Shown one piece after another: positions 43,716 through 54,700 of a DNA stretch of 64,000 nucleotides. The notes under the pieces are model-generated. The model saw only the letters and a list, made by a program, of their open reading frames with translations. It searched no databases and was not told the origin of the DNA. The stretch's first letter is position 1; each line of letters starts with the position of its first letter. The position numbers and the translations under genes were made by a program. The stretch is from Ascochyta rabiei (taxonomy: Eukaryota; Ascomycota; Dothideomycetes; Pleosporales; Didymellaceae). The DNA lies in assembly GCF_004011695.2 (NCBI RefSeq), contig NC_082407.1, forward strand, positions 2,356,001-2,420,000, given 5' to 3'.

Positions 43716-45202
43716 CTACAGCTTCGCCTTTCCATCCTTGGTATGCCCGCGCTTGTACTCCTGCACCAGATCCCACGCGACCTCGGCGTACGGCTTCATC
43801 ATAGCGCCGTAGTCCTTGGCCTGTGCACTGCTCGCCTGCCTGACCGCATACCGCGCCGCGATGCCCTGCATGATGATGGTGTTTCTGTACGTAGCAAACG
43901 CGTCCCCCCACGTCAGATCCGGCCGCGGGTCCCAGCCTGCGACCTCGCTGTACCAGTCAATCAGCTGCTCGCGCGAGGGCAGCCCCGGTGTGGCGTTGGG
44001 TTGGAATCCCTCGTGTGCGCGACCCACCGACTTGGCCTTCTCCGACGACGCCGTCAGGTACGGCGCCAGCACGTTGTTCAGGTCCGACAGCGGGTGGCCG
44101 ATGGTGCTCATTTCCCAGTCGAGGATGCCGATGACGCGCGGTTCCGTCTTGTGGAAGACGACGTTGTCGATTTTGTAGTCGCCGTGCACAAACGTTCCTC
44201 GGTCCGCGGGCTGCGTCGCTGGGTCGCTGAAGAAGGCGACCATGTCGTCTTGGTGCGGGATTTTGCCGACGGGCTCGCCGGTTTCTTGGTCCTTGGTCGC
44301 CGCCTGCGCTTGCGAGATGGTGTTGAAGGTTGCGATCTGCCGGTTGTAGAAGCCAGAGGGTTTGCCGTAGGTCGAGAGGTGGACGGCCGAGGGGGACACG
44401 CGGTGGAACTTTGCAAGCGTGATTATGGCAGAGTGCCACCTGTGTTGTGATTAGTATAAATAAACGCAGTGATGTACAAACAAACGCAGTGATATAAAAA
44501 TAACGCAGTGATATAAAAATAAACGCAGTGATCAATACAATAAACGCAGTAATCAATACAATAAACGCAGTAATCAATACAATAAACGCAGTAATCAATA
44601 CAATAAACGCAGTAATCAATACAATAAACGCAGTAATCAATACAATAAACGCAGTAATCAATACAATAAACGCAGTAATCAATACAAATAAACTCGCGAG
44701 TGAGCTCTACCTACATCTTCGTTCGCTCCTCGGGCGTCACGCCTGGAATGGCGGGGTCTTCGAAGATACGGCCGTCGAGGAATTCCATTATGTAGAAGTC
44801 ACTGCCTATAACGCTTTCATCCTGGCAGAGGGCGTAGGCCTTGGGGACGGGCACGTCGGTCTTCTCGAGGGCGTGGATGATGCGGTATTCGCGGTCGACT
44901 TTGTGTGCCGTCTACGAATCGTCAGTGTATCCTGATGGCATGCTGTGCTCAGCACGCACCTTGGAGAGAAGCTTGCCCGGGGGCTTCTTCCTCATGACGA
45001 ATTTCTTGCCATTCTTGTCGGTGAGCTGGTAGGTTGGGTTGGATTGCCCATAGCCGAACTGCAATGCTTAGCTCGTGTCACGCCTGGTCTTGTGTCCGCT
45101 TACCTGCTTGACGTCAACGGGCACAGCAATTTCAGGGACATGGGCAGTGATGTACCGCTCTAGTGAGGGCACGTCTATGGGTTGTCGCACGTTGCCGGCC
45201 AT
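43716..45202 (-). CDS. APH-fold kinase-like protein (ACAD10/11 N-domain type)
   Basis: Aminoglycoside-phosphotransferase-fold protein like the kinase half of ACAD10/ACAD11, in metazoa used on 4-hydroxy acids before CoA dehydrogenation; the fungal substrate is unknown. Exons 45202-45104, 45058-44960, 44911-44715 and 44439-43716 give 372 residues. N-lobe: [12 protein letters not shown] (glycine-rich loop) and FVMRKKPPG (ATP-binding Lys). Hinge: [14 protein letters not shown]. Catalytic loop: [14 protein letters not shown] (HGDxxxxN), then [16 protein letters not shown] (metal Asp). All key residues are present, so kinase activity is plausible. Intron 3 (275 nt) carries a 21-bp minisatellite. 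This is a resident metabolic family, not evidence of drug resistance. Confidence 0.9.
44453..44695 (-). repeat. 21-bp minisatellite in APH-fold gene intron 3
   Basis: About eleven units containing AATAAACGCAGTAATCAATA, most identical, with shorter variants (ATATAAAAATAACGCAGTG) at the left edge. Fully inside an intron. On the plus strand it is open in all phases tested, giving an artefactual INTINAV heptapeptide repeat. Confidence 0.92.
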
Positions 45203-46066
45203 TGTGTGGAGCTGTGAGGGTGGACATTTTGGGGCGCGTTGAGGTCATGTAGGTCGAGATGCCGAGGTAGGTCGCAAAGCTGGGGTCGATCGCCGGCGTG
45301 GGGAACCTCGAGCCGGCCGACCACAAGCCATGTTGTCGACTGACGCTTGCAATAACGACGAGCTCTGAGACATGGACGGGAGTTGTTAATCATGCTGAGA
45401 TGTGGCAAACGTTGGAGCGCAATAGTGTTTCGATGCACAACAACAAGCCATCTGGCATACTTGACGACTCCACGCTCTTTGCTGAAATGAATCAAGTCAT
45501 TCTTGACAGCATACCTGCTGTGTCTCTCCTCACTACGCCTCGAAAGACAGGTGAAGGAAATAGCACGTGGGCGCGCGTACATTGCGTCGCGTCTGCATCG
45601 AAGACTGGAAGGCTAAGGTGCGCCACGCGTGCAGCTGTCCATGACTTTGCCCTTCGTCAACATGTCACCTTGCACATGAACACGATGTGTTTGCAACCGC
45701 ACTCAACACATGTAATCCAGCGCCGTCATTACTTGGTAGCGAACATTGCCCTCCCGTCAAAGCACAGGCTTCATCCTAGGCACATTGCGCGTCCGTGTCC
45801 GAAAAATGTGGAGACGTCATGGCGCAATGCCAGCATGGTTGACAGTTGAAGAGTTGGAATTTCTATGCATGGTTGTCGACGGTGCTGTAGACGATGTTGT
45901 AGACGATGTTGTAGTCAATGTTGTAGACGATGTGATGGACGATGTTGGTATGACGGTTGGGCGGCAACCGCCACACGCTGCCCCCCCTGCATAGTCAACA
46001 AATACACGGCAACGCCATCCCACGGAAGCTTGTACAACGGCAACAGCATCGCGCACTCCCGCCAGC
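45203..46066. other. Divergent intergenic region with GTAGACGATGTT repeat
   Basis: About 860 bp between APH-fold and CAP-Gly genes. GTAGACGATGTT-type 12-bp units repeat near 45888-45950. An open frame of 183 codons here lacks protein-like character. Confidence 0.5.
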
Positions 46067-48349
46067 ATGTCGGGCTTTGGTAGCTCCATTAGCACGCCGC
46101 GCCGTCTCAGGCCAAATCTGCGACCGGCAGAGTCGTCGCCCAACCTGACCTTCTCCGCCAGCTCCATGGCACGACAAGCCTCGCTCAGCGCACTCACCGG
46201 CGCATCGCCCTCGCCCAACACCATGGCCGACGCACAGGACATCGACATTGGCGACCTGGTCGACGTTCCCGGCGGCATGCACGGCGTCGTCAAGTTTGTG
46301 GGCAGCATCCGCGGCAAGAAGGGCGTCTTTGCAGGCGTCGAGCTGAGCCGGGCGTTTGCCTCGCGCGGCAAGAACGACGGCGCCGTCGAGGGCACGCAGT
46401 ACTTCACCACCACCACGCCCGGCTCCGGCATCTTCCTGCCCGCCCACCGCGCCCTCAAGCGCGCGTCCGGCACCTCGGACGACTTCCCCCCGACCCCGAC
46501 GACGCCCTCGTACGCGGCCAACAGCTTCAGCCTGTCCACGACGGCAAAGCCCAACTTCAGCCCCAACGCGCCCTCGGCCTCCAAGGCGAGCTTCTCGCAG
46601 TCCCTCGGCCCCGGCGCCCGTGCCCGCCGTCCCTCGCTCTCCCGCCCCGAGTCCCCGCTCCGCAAAGCCTCCAACCTGGCCCCTCCCACGCCCGGCCGCA
46701 GCGGCAGCGTCACGCCCTCGCACTTCTCCAAGAGTGCCATTGGCGCACCGCCGCGCTTTGCGAGCCCTGCGCCCCCGCGAGGTGTCGGGGTGCAGAAGCC
46801 TCGGACGCCAGGCCCCTCGCGCCCGTACTCGCGCAACACCAACTCTCGCCTGGGCCAGCACGACACCATCGACGAGGATGGCGAGGTCTCGCCCAACGGG
46901 GCGACACGCACAAGCAACGACTCCATGGCCAACTTCAGGTCCAGTCGCCTCGGCAGCCGGCCATCCTCCGCGCCAAACGCCGAAGTCCAGCGGCTGACCA
47001 AGGTCGTACAAGAGCGCGACAAGCAGCTCGAGGAGCAGGCGACAGCCCTTGCAGACATGGAAGCCACGCTCGCCGAGATCCAGAGCCTCATGCCCGAGGG
47101 CGGCTTCGAGCACGAGCCTGCCGAGTCCAACGACGTGCGGGAACTGCGCTCGATGCTGAGGGACAGAAATGACAAGATCGCCCTGCTCACAGCCGAGTTC
47201 GACGCACATCGAGCCGACTTCCGCAACACAATCGACACGCTGGAACTTGCAAGCACAGAGACGGAGAGAGTTTATGAGAAGAAGGTCGATGAGCTGCAGT
47301 CAGAATTGCACGAGATGCTGGCTCGCAACGAGGACGTCGAGACTGTGGCGATGCAGCTGAAGCAGCTCGAAGAGCTGGTGCAGGAGCTGGAGGAAGGCCT
47401 CGAGGACGCCCGCAGAGGCGAGGCTGAAGCTCGCGGCGAGGTCGAGTTTTTGCGCGGCGAGGTCGAGCGCGGCCGGTCAGAACTGCGGCGGGAACGCGAG
47501 AAGGCTGCTGAGGTGCTGAAGAGCGCCAACACAATGGTCGACGGGCCGCCCCCCGCTGGACAGAGAGAGCTCGAGCAGCGAGACGATGAAATTAGAGGGC
47601 TCAAGGCTATCATCCACTCGTTAAGTTCGGGCGTTCCAAACGATCACGACCGCTCGTCTCGAGAGGACTCCTCTGAGGAACTCAAGGCCGCGCAAGCCAC
47701 GGCAGAGCGCCTCGAGCGCGAGAAGGAAGAGCTGCGTGGGCTTGTAGAGAGGAAGGCCTACCGCGAAGAGGAGTTGGAGCGCGAGCTTGAGAAGCTGAGG
47801 AGTCAGGCTCAGCGCGAAAGCGTCATCAGCAGTGCCGTTTCTGAACACACAGTAAAGCAGGAGCCGCACTCGACAACGAGAGACTCCAAGGACACGGCGG
47901 GAAGCTGGCGGGCGGCACCACCAGTTCGACGCGACCCCCCAACCACGCTGGAGCCTATGGTGGAGTCGGATGGATGCTCATCTGCCGCCGACAGCGTGCT
48001 GTGGTGCGAGATCTGCGAGACGGGCGGACACGACATTCTCAACTGCTCTGCCATGGGCGGCGATGCAGCGCACAAAGAGGCCGACTCTCACGATGGCAAG
48101 CACGATGTTGTCGAGGCACTGAGGAACCTCTCCGTCTCCTCTGAACATGCTCGACCTGCTGGTCTGACGCCTGCAAAATCGCCAGGTAACGCCCCCACCA
48201 CGCCTCTGCCCATCCCCTCGTTCAACCACTCCAGCTCGTCGCTTGTGCCAGCCAAAGGCGCTGCTGTGGCGGACCCAGACAAGTGGTGTGCTCTCTGCGA
48301 GAACGAGGGTCATGACGTTACGGAGTGCCCGAACGAGGATGCTTTTTGA
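46067..48349 (+). CDS. CLIP-170-like CAP-Gly microtubule plus-end protein
   Basis: Plus-end tracking protein related to CLIP-170/ClipA/Tip1. Single exon, 760 residues. Residues ~1-55 are basic and Ser-rich. One CAP-Gly domain (residues ~58-130): GDLVDVPGGMHGVVKFVG, KKGVFAGVEL, and the tubulin-binding RGKNDGAVEGTQYF. A Ser/Pro-rich linker (~130-300) follows, then a long coiled coil (residues ~305-590). Two C-terminal zinc knuckles, WCEICETGGHDILNC (~645) and WCALCENEGHDVTEC (~739), precede the terminus EDAF. Such knuckles bind dynactin or the domain's own CAP-Gly. One CAP-Gly plus two knuckles is the common filamentous-fungal plan. Gene name left open because fungal naming differs. Confidence 0.93.
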   Translation: MSGFGSSISTPRRLRPNLRPAESSPNLTFSASSMARQASLSALTGASPSPNTMADAQDIDIGDLVDVPGGMHGVVKFVGSIRGKKGVFAGVELSRAFASRGKNDGAVEGTQYFTTTTPGSGIFLPAHRALKRASGTSDDFPPTPTTPSYAANSFSLSTTAKPNFSPNAPSASKASFSQSLGPGARARRPSLSRPESPLRKASNLAPPTPGRSGSVTPSHFSKSAIGAPPRFASPAPPRGVGVQKPRTPGPSRPYSRNTNSRLGQHDTIDEDGEVSPNGATRTSNDSMANFRSSRLGSRPSSAPNAEVQRLTKVVQERDKQLEEQATALADMEATLAEIQSLMPEGGFEHEPAESNDVRELRSMLRDRNDKIALLTAEFDAHRADFRNTIDTLELASTETERVYEKKVDELQSELHEMLARNEDVETVAMQLKQLEELVQELEEGLEDARRGEAEARGEVEFLRGEVERGRSELRREREKAAEVLKSANTMVDGPPPAGQRELEQRDDEIRGLKAIIHSLSSGVPNDHDRSSREDSSEELKAAQATAERLEREKEELRGLVERKAYREEELERELEKLRSQAQRESVISSAVSEHTVKQEPHSTTRDSKDTAGSWRAAPPVRRDPPTTLEPMVESDGCSSAADSVLWCEICETGGHDILNCSAMGGDAAHKEADSHDGKHDVVEALRNLSVSSEHARPAGLTPAKSPGNAPTTPLPIPSFNHSSSSLVPAKGAAVADPDKWCALCENEGHDVTECPNEDAF

Positions 48350-48711
48350 GGAACGAGTAGATAGGTTTCGTTTCAGCGATGATATCCAGGGTCGTTGTCT
48401 TGTTTATTTCTATGCCGATACCCAGTCTTGTCCCACAATGACTCTACTTGATGACCTGAGTGATGTTCGATGTCACGTGACGCGGCAACCTGGAGCTCGA
48501 TCTCCGCTTCATAAAACTTCGATCAGTCGCCGCACGCACTTGCCATCAACGCAGGGCGCGCCCCGCACTCCACTCACTACGCCCACGACCTCCTGCACGT
48601 ACATAATAGCAGTTGTGTCTCTCACCTGCAGATCCAGTTGCAGGTTCAATTGCAGGTTCAGCACGCCACCACTACACGCGCAAAGCGCAACTGGACGCGA
48701 CAACCGGCATC
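48350..48711. other. Intergenic region CLIP to BRR2
   Basis: About 360 bp of BRR2 promoter and leader. A short repeat of TGCAGGTTCA-type (AGTTGCAGGTTCAATTGCAGGTTCA) lies near 48635-48660. Nothing else seen. Confidence 0.5.
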
Positions 48712-51700
48712 ATGGCGCAGAACCCCAACAACCTCGCGCAGTTCAAGTATGCGGCCATGTCCAACCTGGTCCTCCAGGCGGACCGTCGTTTTACATCGCG
48801 CCGTCCAGATGAGCACACGGGCGACCCAGAGTCGCTCGCCGGCCGCATCAACATCCGCGATATGGGAGGGCGGACAGCGCAGGACCGGGCACCCACACAG
48901 GCGAAGAAGCCCAAGGGGCTGGGGATAGAGCGAGGGAGCATCACAGACGGCGGCGACGTCCTCGAGCGCGAGCAGCGCAAGCGGAAGAGAGACGACGGGA
49001 CGAGCGCTTTCGGCGCCACAGCAGCGGCAGACTTTAACATCGAGGGCCTTCGATACCGGCCACGAACGCCGGCGACGCGCAATACATTCGAGCTCATCAC
49101 GACTATTGTGAGCAAGGCGCTTGGTGACGTGCCCGTATCGACCACGAGAAGTGCCGCCGACGCGGTGCTCGAGTACCTCAAGGACGACACCATGAAAGAC
49201 TTCGACAAGAAGAAAGAGGTGGACGACCTGCTTGGCAGCTCCATGGGCGCGAAAGAGTTCAATGAGCTGGTCAACCTGAGCAAAAAGATCACCGACTACG
49301 ACGCGCAGGACGACGACGACGAGGGCGACGAGGCAATGGCAGACGCTGATGGCGCTGAAAATGACGACAATCAGGGTGTAGCTGTTGTTTTTGACGACGA
49401 AGAGGACGACGACGAGGCCCAGAACTTCGAAGTGCGCGACGCCGACACCTCCGACGAGGAAGACGAGCAGGAATCCGCCGTCGAGCAGATCGGGGCCGAC
49501 CAGGAGAACGGCGACGGCGGCTTCGCAGACACAGAAGAGATGATCATCCAGGGCGATGTCGCTGCTTCGGCTGACCGTAAGGCCGGTGCAGACCAGCTGA
49601 TTCCCGCCCACGAGATCGACGCGTACTGGCTGCAGCGGCAGATCGGCGAAGTATACGAAGACGCACACACGCAGCAGGAGAAGACGCGGGATGCGCTGCA
49701 CATCCTTGCGGGCGTAGCGGAAGACGGCGAGGAGAAGGAGCTGCGCGAGATTGAGAACGACCTCATGGAGCTCTTCGACTACGAGCACCACGAACTGGTT
49801 GCGAAGCTCGTCCTTAACCGCGACCGCGTTGTCTGGGTGACGCGATGGCGACGTGCTGCAGAAGACAACGACGAGCGCACGGCTGTTGAGCGGGAGATGA
49901 GGGCTGCGGGCCAGCAACAGATCCTGCAAGAGCTGCGTGCGCGAGAGACGGGTGTTAAGACAGAGGACGCAGGGCAGGGCAAGATGAAGTTCAATCTCAA
50001 GGACATCAGCCTGCCGGACTCCAAGGACGTGGACATGGAGGACGCTTCTAAGCCGGATGGCATTGTCGGCGGATTGCAGCCTAACAGCCGTCTGGTGAAC
50101 CTCGAGAACATTGTCTTCGACCAGGGCAACCACCTCATGACCAACCCCAGTGTGAAGCTGCCGCAGGGATCGACACGAAGACAGTACAAGGGGTATGAGG
50201 AGATCCACGTCCCCGCACCAAAGGCGAAGCGCGACCCCAACGAGCGTCTGATGCCTACCTCTGAGCTGCCAGACTGGGCGCGCGTGGGCTTCGGAAACTC
50301 CAAGTCGCTTAACCGCATCCAGACTAAGTGCTTCCCAACGGCGTTCAACGACGACGGCAACATGCTTATTTGCGCCCCTACTGGTTCTGGTAAGACGAAT
50401 GTAGCCATGTTAACCATGCTCCGCGAGATCGGCAAGCATCGCAACCCGCAGACAGGCGAGATTGCGCTTGACGACTTCAAGATCATCTACATTGCCCCCC
50501 TCAAAGCTCTGGTCGCTGAGCAGGTCGGCAACTTTGGCAAGCGTCTGGAGCCGTACGGCATCAAGGTCTCCGAGCTTACTGGTGATCGTCAGTTGACGAA
50601 GCAGCAAATCGCCGAGACTCAGATCATTGTCACGACGCCTGAAAAGTACGATGTCATCACACGCAAAGCCACCGACACTAGCTACATTAACCTCGTCAAG
50701 CTTATCTGTATTGACGAGATCCACTTGCTGCACGATGAGCGTGGCCCGGTTATTGAGAGCATTGTCAGTAGGACTCTCCGCCGTAGCGAGCAGACTGGCG
50801 ACAACGTTCGCATTGTCGGTCTCAGTGCCACCCTCCCCAACTACCGAGACGTCGCCAGCTTCCTCCGCGTGGATGCCGACAAGGGCCTTTTCCACTTTGA
50901 CGGCACCTTCCGACCGTGTCCGTTGAAGCAGGAGTTTATTGGTGTCACCGACAAGAAGGCCATCAAGCAGCTCAAAGCTATGAACGACGTCTGCTACACA
51001 AAGGTGTTGGAGCAGGTTGGAGAACACCGCAACCAGATGCTGATCTTTGTCCACTCGCGAAAGGAGACGGCCAAGACTGCAAAGCACATCCGCGACAAGG
51101 CGCTGGAAGAAGAAACAATAGGCAAGATTCTGCGATCAGACGCAGCCAGCCGGGAGATTCTGCGAGAAGAGTCGGAGTCTGTGCAAAATGCTGACCTTAA
51201 GGACCTCATGCCGTATGGCTTTGGCATTCACCACGCTGGAATGTCGCGAGCAGACCGTTCGACAGTTGAAGATTTGTTCGCAGACGGCTCCATCCAGGTC
51301 CTTGTCTGCACTGCAACGCTGGCCTGGGGTGTCAACCTGCCAGCTCACACTGTCATCATCAAGGGCACACAGGTATACTCGCCCGAGAAGGGCAGCTGGG
51401 TAGAACTCAGCCCCCAGGACGTGTTGCAGATGCTTGGCCGTGCCGGTCGACCCCAGTACGATACCTACGGAGAGGGTATTATCATCACAACGCAGGCCGA
51501 GATCCAGTACTACCTATCCCTGCTGAACCAGCAGCTGCCGATTGAGTCGCAGCTTGTCAGCAAACTGGTCGACAACCTCAACGCTGAGATCGTCCTCGGC
51601 AACGTCCGCAACCGCGACGAAGGCGTGGACTGGCTTGGGTACAGCTACCTCTTCGTTCGTATGCTGCGCTCGCCCGGCCTCTACCGCGTTGGGCCCGAGT

Positions 51701-54700
51701 ACGAGAATGATACAGTCCTAGAGCAGAGGCGAGTCGATCTCATCCACGCTGCAGCACACATCTTGGAGAAGTGCAGCCTGATCAAGTACGACAGGAAGAC
51801 GGGCGCACTGCAGGCGACCGAGCTGGGAAGGATTGCGTCGCACTACTACATATCCCACAACTCGATGATGACGTACAACCAGCACATCCAGCCCGGCATC
51901 ACCGCCATCGAGCTCTTCCGCGTGTTTGCCCTGAGCGAAGAGTTCAAATACATCCCCGTTCGCCAGGACGAGAAGCTCGAGCTCGCCAAGCTCCTCGGCC
52001 GCGTGCCCATCCCCGTCAAGGAGGGTGTTGAGGAAGCGCAGGCGAAGATCAACGTGCTCCTCCAAGCCTACATCTCGCGCCTCAAGCTCGAGGGTCTGGC
52101 GCTCATGGCCGATCTAGTCTACGTCACACAATCTGCAGGCCGTATCCTGCGCGCCATCTTCGAGATCTGTCTCAAGAAAGGCTGGTCGCAGGTAGCCAAG
52201 CTGGCTCTCGACATGTGCAAGATGGCTGAGAAGCGCATGTGGCCTACCATGACGCCCCTGCGACAGTTCCCCACTTGCCCACGGGACATCGTGCAGAAGG
52301 CGGAGCGGATTGATGTCACCTGGCCGAGCTACTTCGGTCTTGACCCCCCTAGCATGGGCGAGCTTCTGGGCATGCCCAAGGCCGGCAAGACCGTGTGCCA
52401 GCTTGTCGAGAAGTTCCCGCGGCTTGAGATTGAAGCCACACCACGACCGGTGACCAGGTCTCTGCTCAAGCTGGAGCTTGCCATCAGGCCGGACTTTGTC
52501 TGGGACGATGCCCTCCACGGTGCTTCCGAGGCGTTCTGGATTCTCGTCGAAGATTGCGACGGCGAGCAGATTCTGTTCCACGACCAGTTCATCCTCCGCA
52601 AGGACTACTCCCACGGCGAGATGAACGAGCATCTGGTCGAGCTGACCGTCCCAATCGACGAGCCCATGCCGCCCAACTACTTCATCACAGTACTGTCGGA
52701 CCGCTGGATGGCCTCGGAGACCAAGCTCGCCGTCTCCTTCCAGAAGCTTATCCTGCCGGCCAAGTTCCCCGCGCACACACCGACGCTCGATCTCCAGCCG
52801 CTGCCTGTCTCAGCGCTGAAGAGGAAGGAGTACATGGCGCTGTACGAAGACGTCAACCGCTTCAACCGCGTCCAAACTCAAGTCTTTAACTCGCTCTACA
52901 CCACCGACGACAATGTGCTTGTTGGAGCCTCGGCAGGCATTGGCAAGACGTTCTGTGCTGAGTTTGCCATACTACGCCACTGGGCCAGCGACGCTGAGAG
53001 CCGCATCGTCTACCTGGCGCCCTTCCAGGAGCTCGTCGACAGCCAGTACAAGAACTGGAACGCGCGTTTGTCTGGTCTTAGTGGGGGCAAAGATGTCGTC
53101 AAGCTCACTGGCGAGACTACCGCAGACCTGCGACTTCTTGAAAAAGGCGACCTCATCCTGGCCACCCCCTCGCAGTGGGACTCAATCTCGCGGCAGTGGC
53201 AGCGAAGGAAGAATGTCCAGAGCGTGGCGCTCCTCATCGCGGACGAACTGCACATGCTGGGCGGCTCAAACGGACATGTCTACGAGATTGTAGTCTCCCG
53301 CATGCAGGCCATGGCCGCTCAGCTTGAGTCGAAGCTGCGCATCGTCGGCCTCAGCGTGTCTTTGTCCAACGCACGCGACATTGGAGAGTGGATCGGCGCC
53401 ACCAAGCACACCATCTACAACTTCAGTCCTGGCGTCCGCGCGGTGCCGCTTGAGCTGAAGATCCAGACCTTTACCATTCCCCACTTTCCCTCGCTCATGA
53501 TGGCTATGGCGCGGCCGACGTACACTGCTATCACGCAGATGTCTCCCGACAAGCCCGCGATGGTCTTCACGCCCAACCGCAAGCAGACCCGCTCGTCGGC
53601 AGCTGATCTCTATGCTGCCGCCGTTGCCGACAACGACGATGACCGCTTCCTCAACGCGCCGCTTGAAGACATCCAGCCGATCCTCGAGAAAATCAACGAG
53701 CAGTCGCTCGCTGAGTCGTTAACCCACGGCATCGGCTACTTCCACGAGGCGCTCAACTCGTTCGACAAGAAGGCCGTGCAGCATCTGTTCAAGGTCGGCG
53801 CTATCCAGGTCCTGATCGTGTCCCGCAACTCGTGCTGGGAGATTGACAGCAGTGCCCATCTCGTCGTTGTCCAGGGCACCCAGTTCTTCGAGGGCCGCGA
53901 GCACCGCTATGTCGACTACCCCATCAGCGAGATCCTGCAGATGTTCGGCAAGGCTGGCAGGGTCGGCCAGGACAAGTCGGCCAAGGGCGTGCTTATGCTG
54001 CCCGCCGTTAAGCGCGACTACTTCAAGAAGTTCCTCAACGAGGCGCTGCCGATCGAGAGCCACCTGCACGACTACCTGCACGACGCGTTCGTTGCTGAGA
54101 TTAGTGCAAAGACGATCGAGTCTACGCAAGAGGCCGTCGACTGGTCCACATACACCTACTTCTACCGCCGTCTGCTGGCCAATCCCAGCTACTACAACCT
54201 CCACGACACCTCGCACGAGGGTTTGAGCGCCCACCTGTCGGAGCTTGTCGAGCAAACGCTGAAGGAGCTCGCCGAGGCCAACCTCCTCGAGCACGACGAG
54301 GACGAGGACGCCATCACGCCGCTCAACCCTTGCATGATCGCGGCGTACTATAACATCTCCTTCATCACGATGCAGACGCTCATGATGTCGCTCAATGGCC
54401 GCACGAGCCTGAAGGGCGTCCTCGAGATCATCACCGCTGCCACCGAGTTCGAAGACATCCAGATCCGTCGCCATGAGGACCACATCTTGCAGCGCATCTA
54501 CGACCGCGTGCCCTACAAGATGCAAGAGCCTAACTTCGAGACGCCGCACTTCAAGGCCTTTGTGCTGCTGCAAGCCCACTTCTCGCGCATGCAGCTGCCC
54601 ATCGATCTCGCGAAGGATCAGGAGACGGTCATCCGGAAGGTCCTTACCATCCTCAGCGCGTCCGTCGATGTCCTGTCGTCCGAGGCCCACCTCAATGCAA

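Noticed and set aside
44528..44935. Plus-strand frame encoding INTINAV repeats
   Set aside because: Produced by the intronic 21-bp minisatellite; no independent coding support.
43716..45202. Horizontally acquired antibiotic resistance gene
   Set aside because: The APH fold matches the ACAD10/11-type eukaryotic family, has three fungal-style introns, and base composition like its neighbours.
45298..45849. 183-codon plus-strand frame between the APH-fold and CAP-Gly genes
   Set aside because: Mixed composition without domain, no start context or promoter; likely chance in intergenic DNA.
48658..50208. Long minus-strand open frame (over 500 codons) opposite BRR2
   Set aside because: It is the antisense shadow of the GC-rich Brr2 sequence; its translation is Val/Leu-biased with no domain, while the plus frame is unmistakably Brr2.
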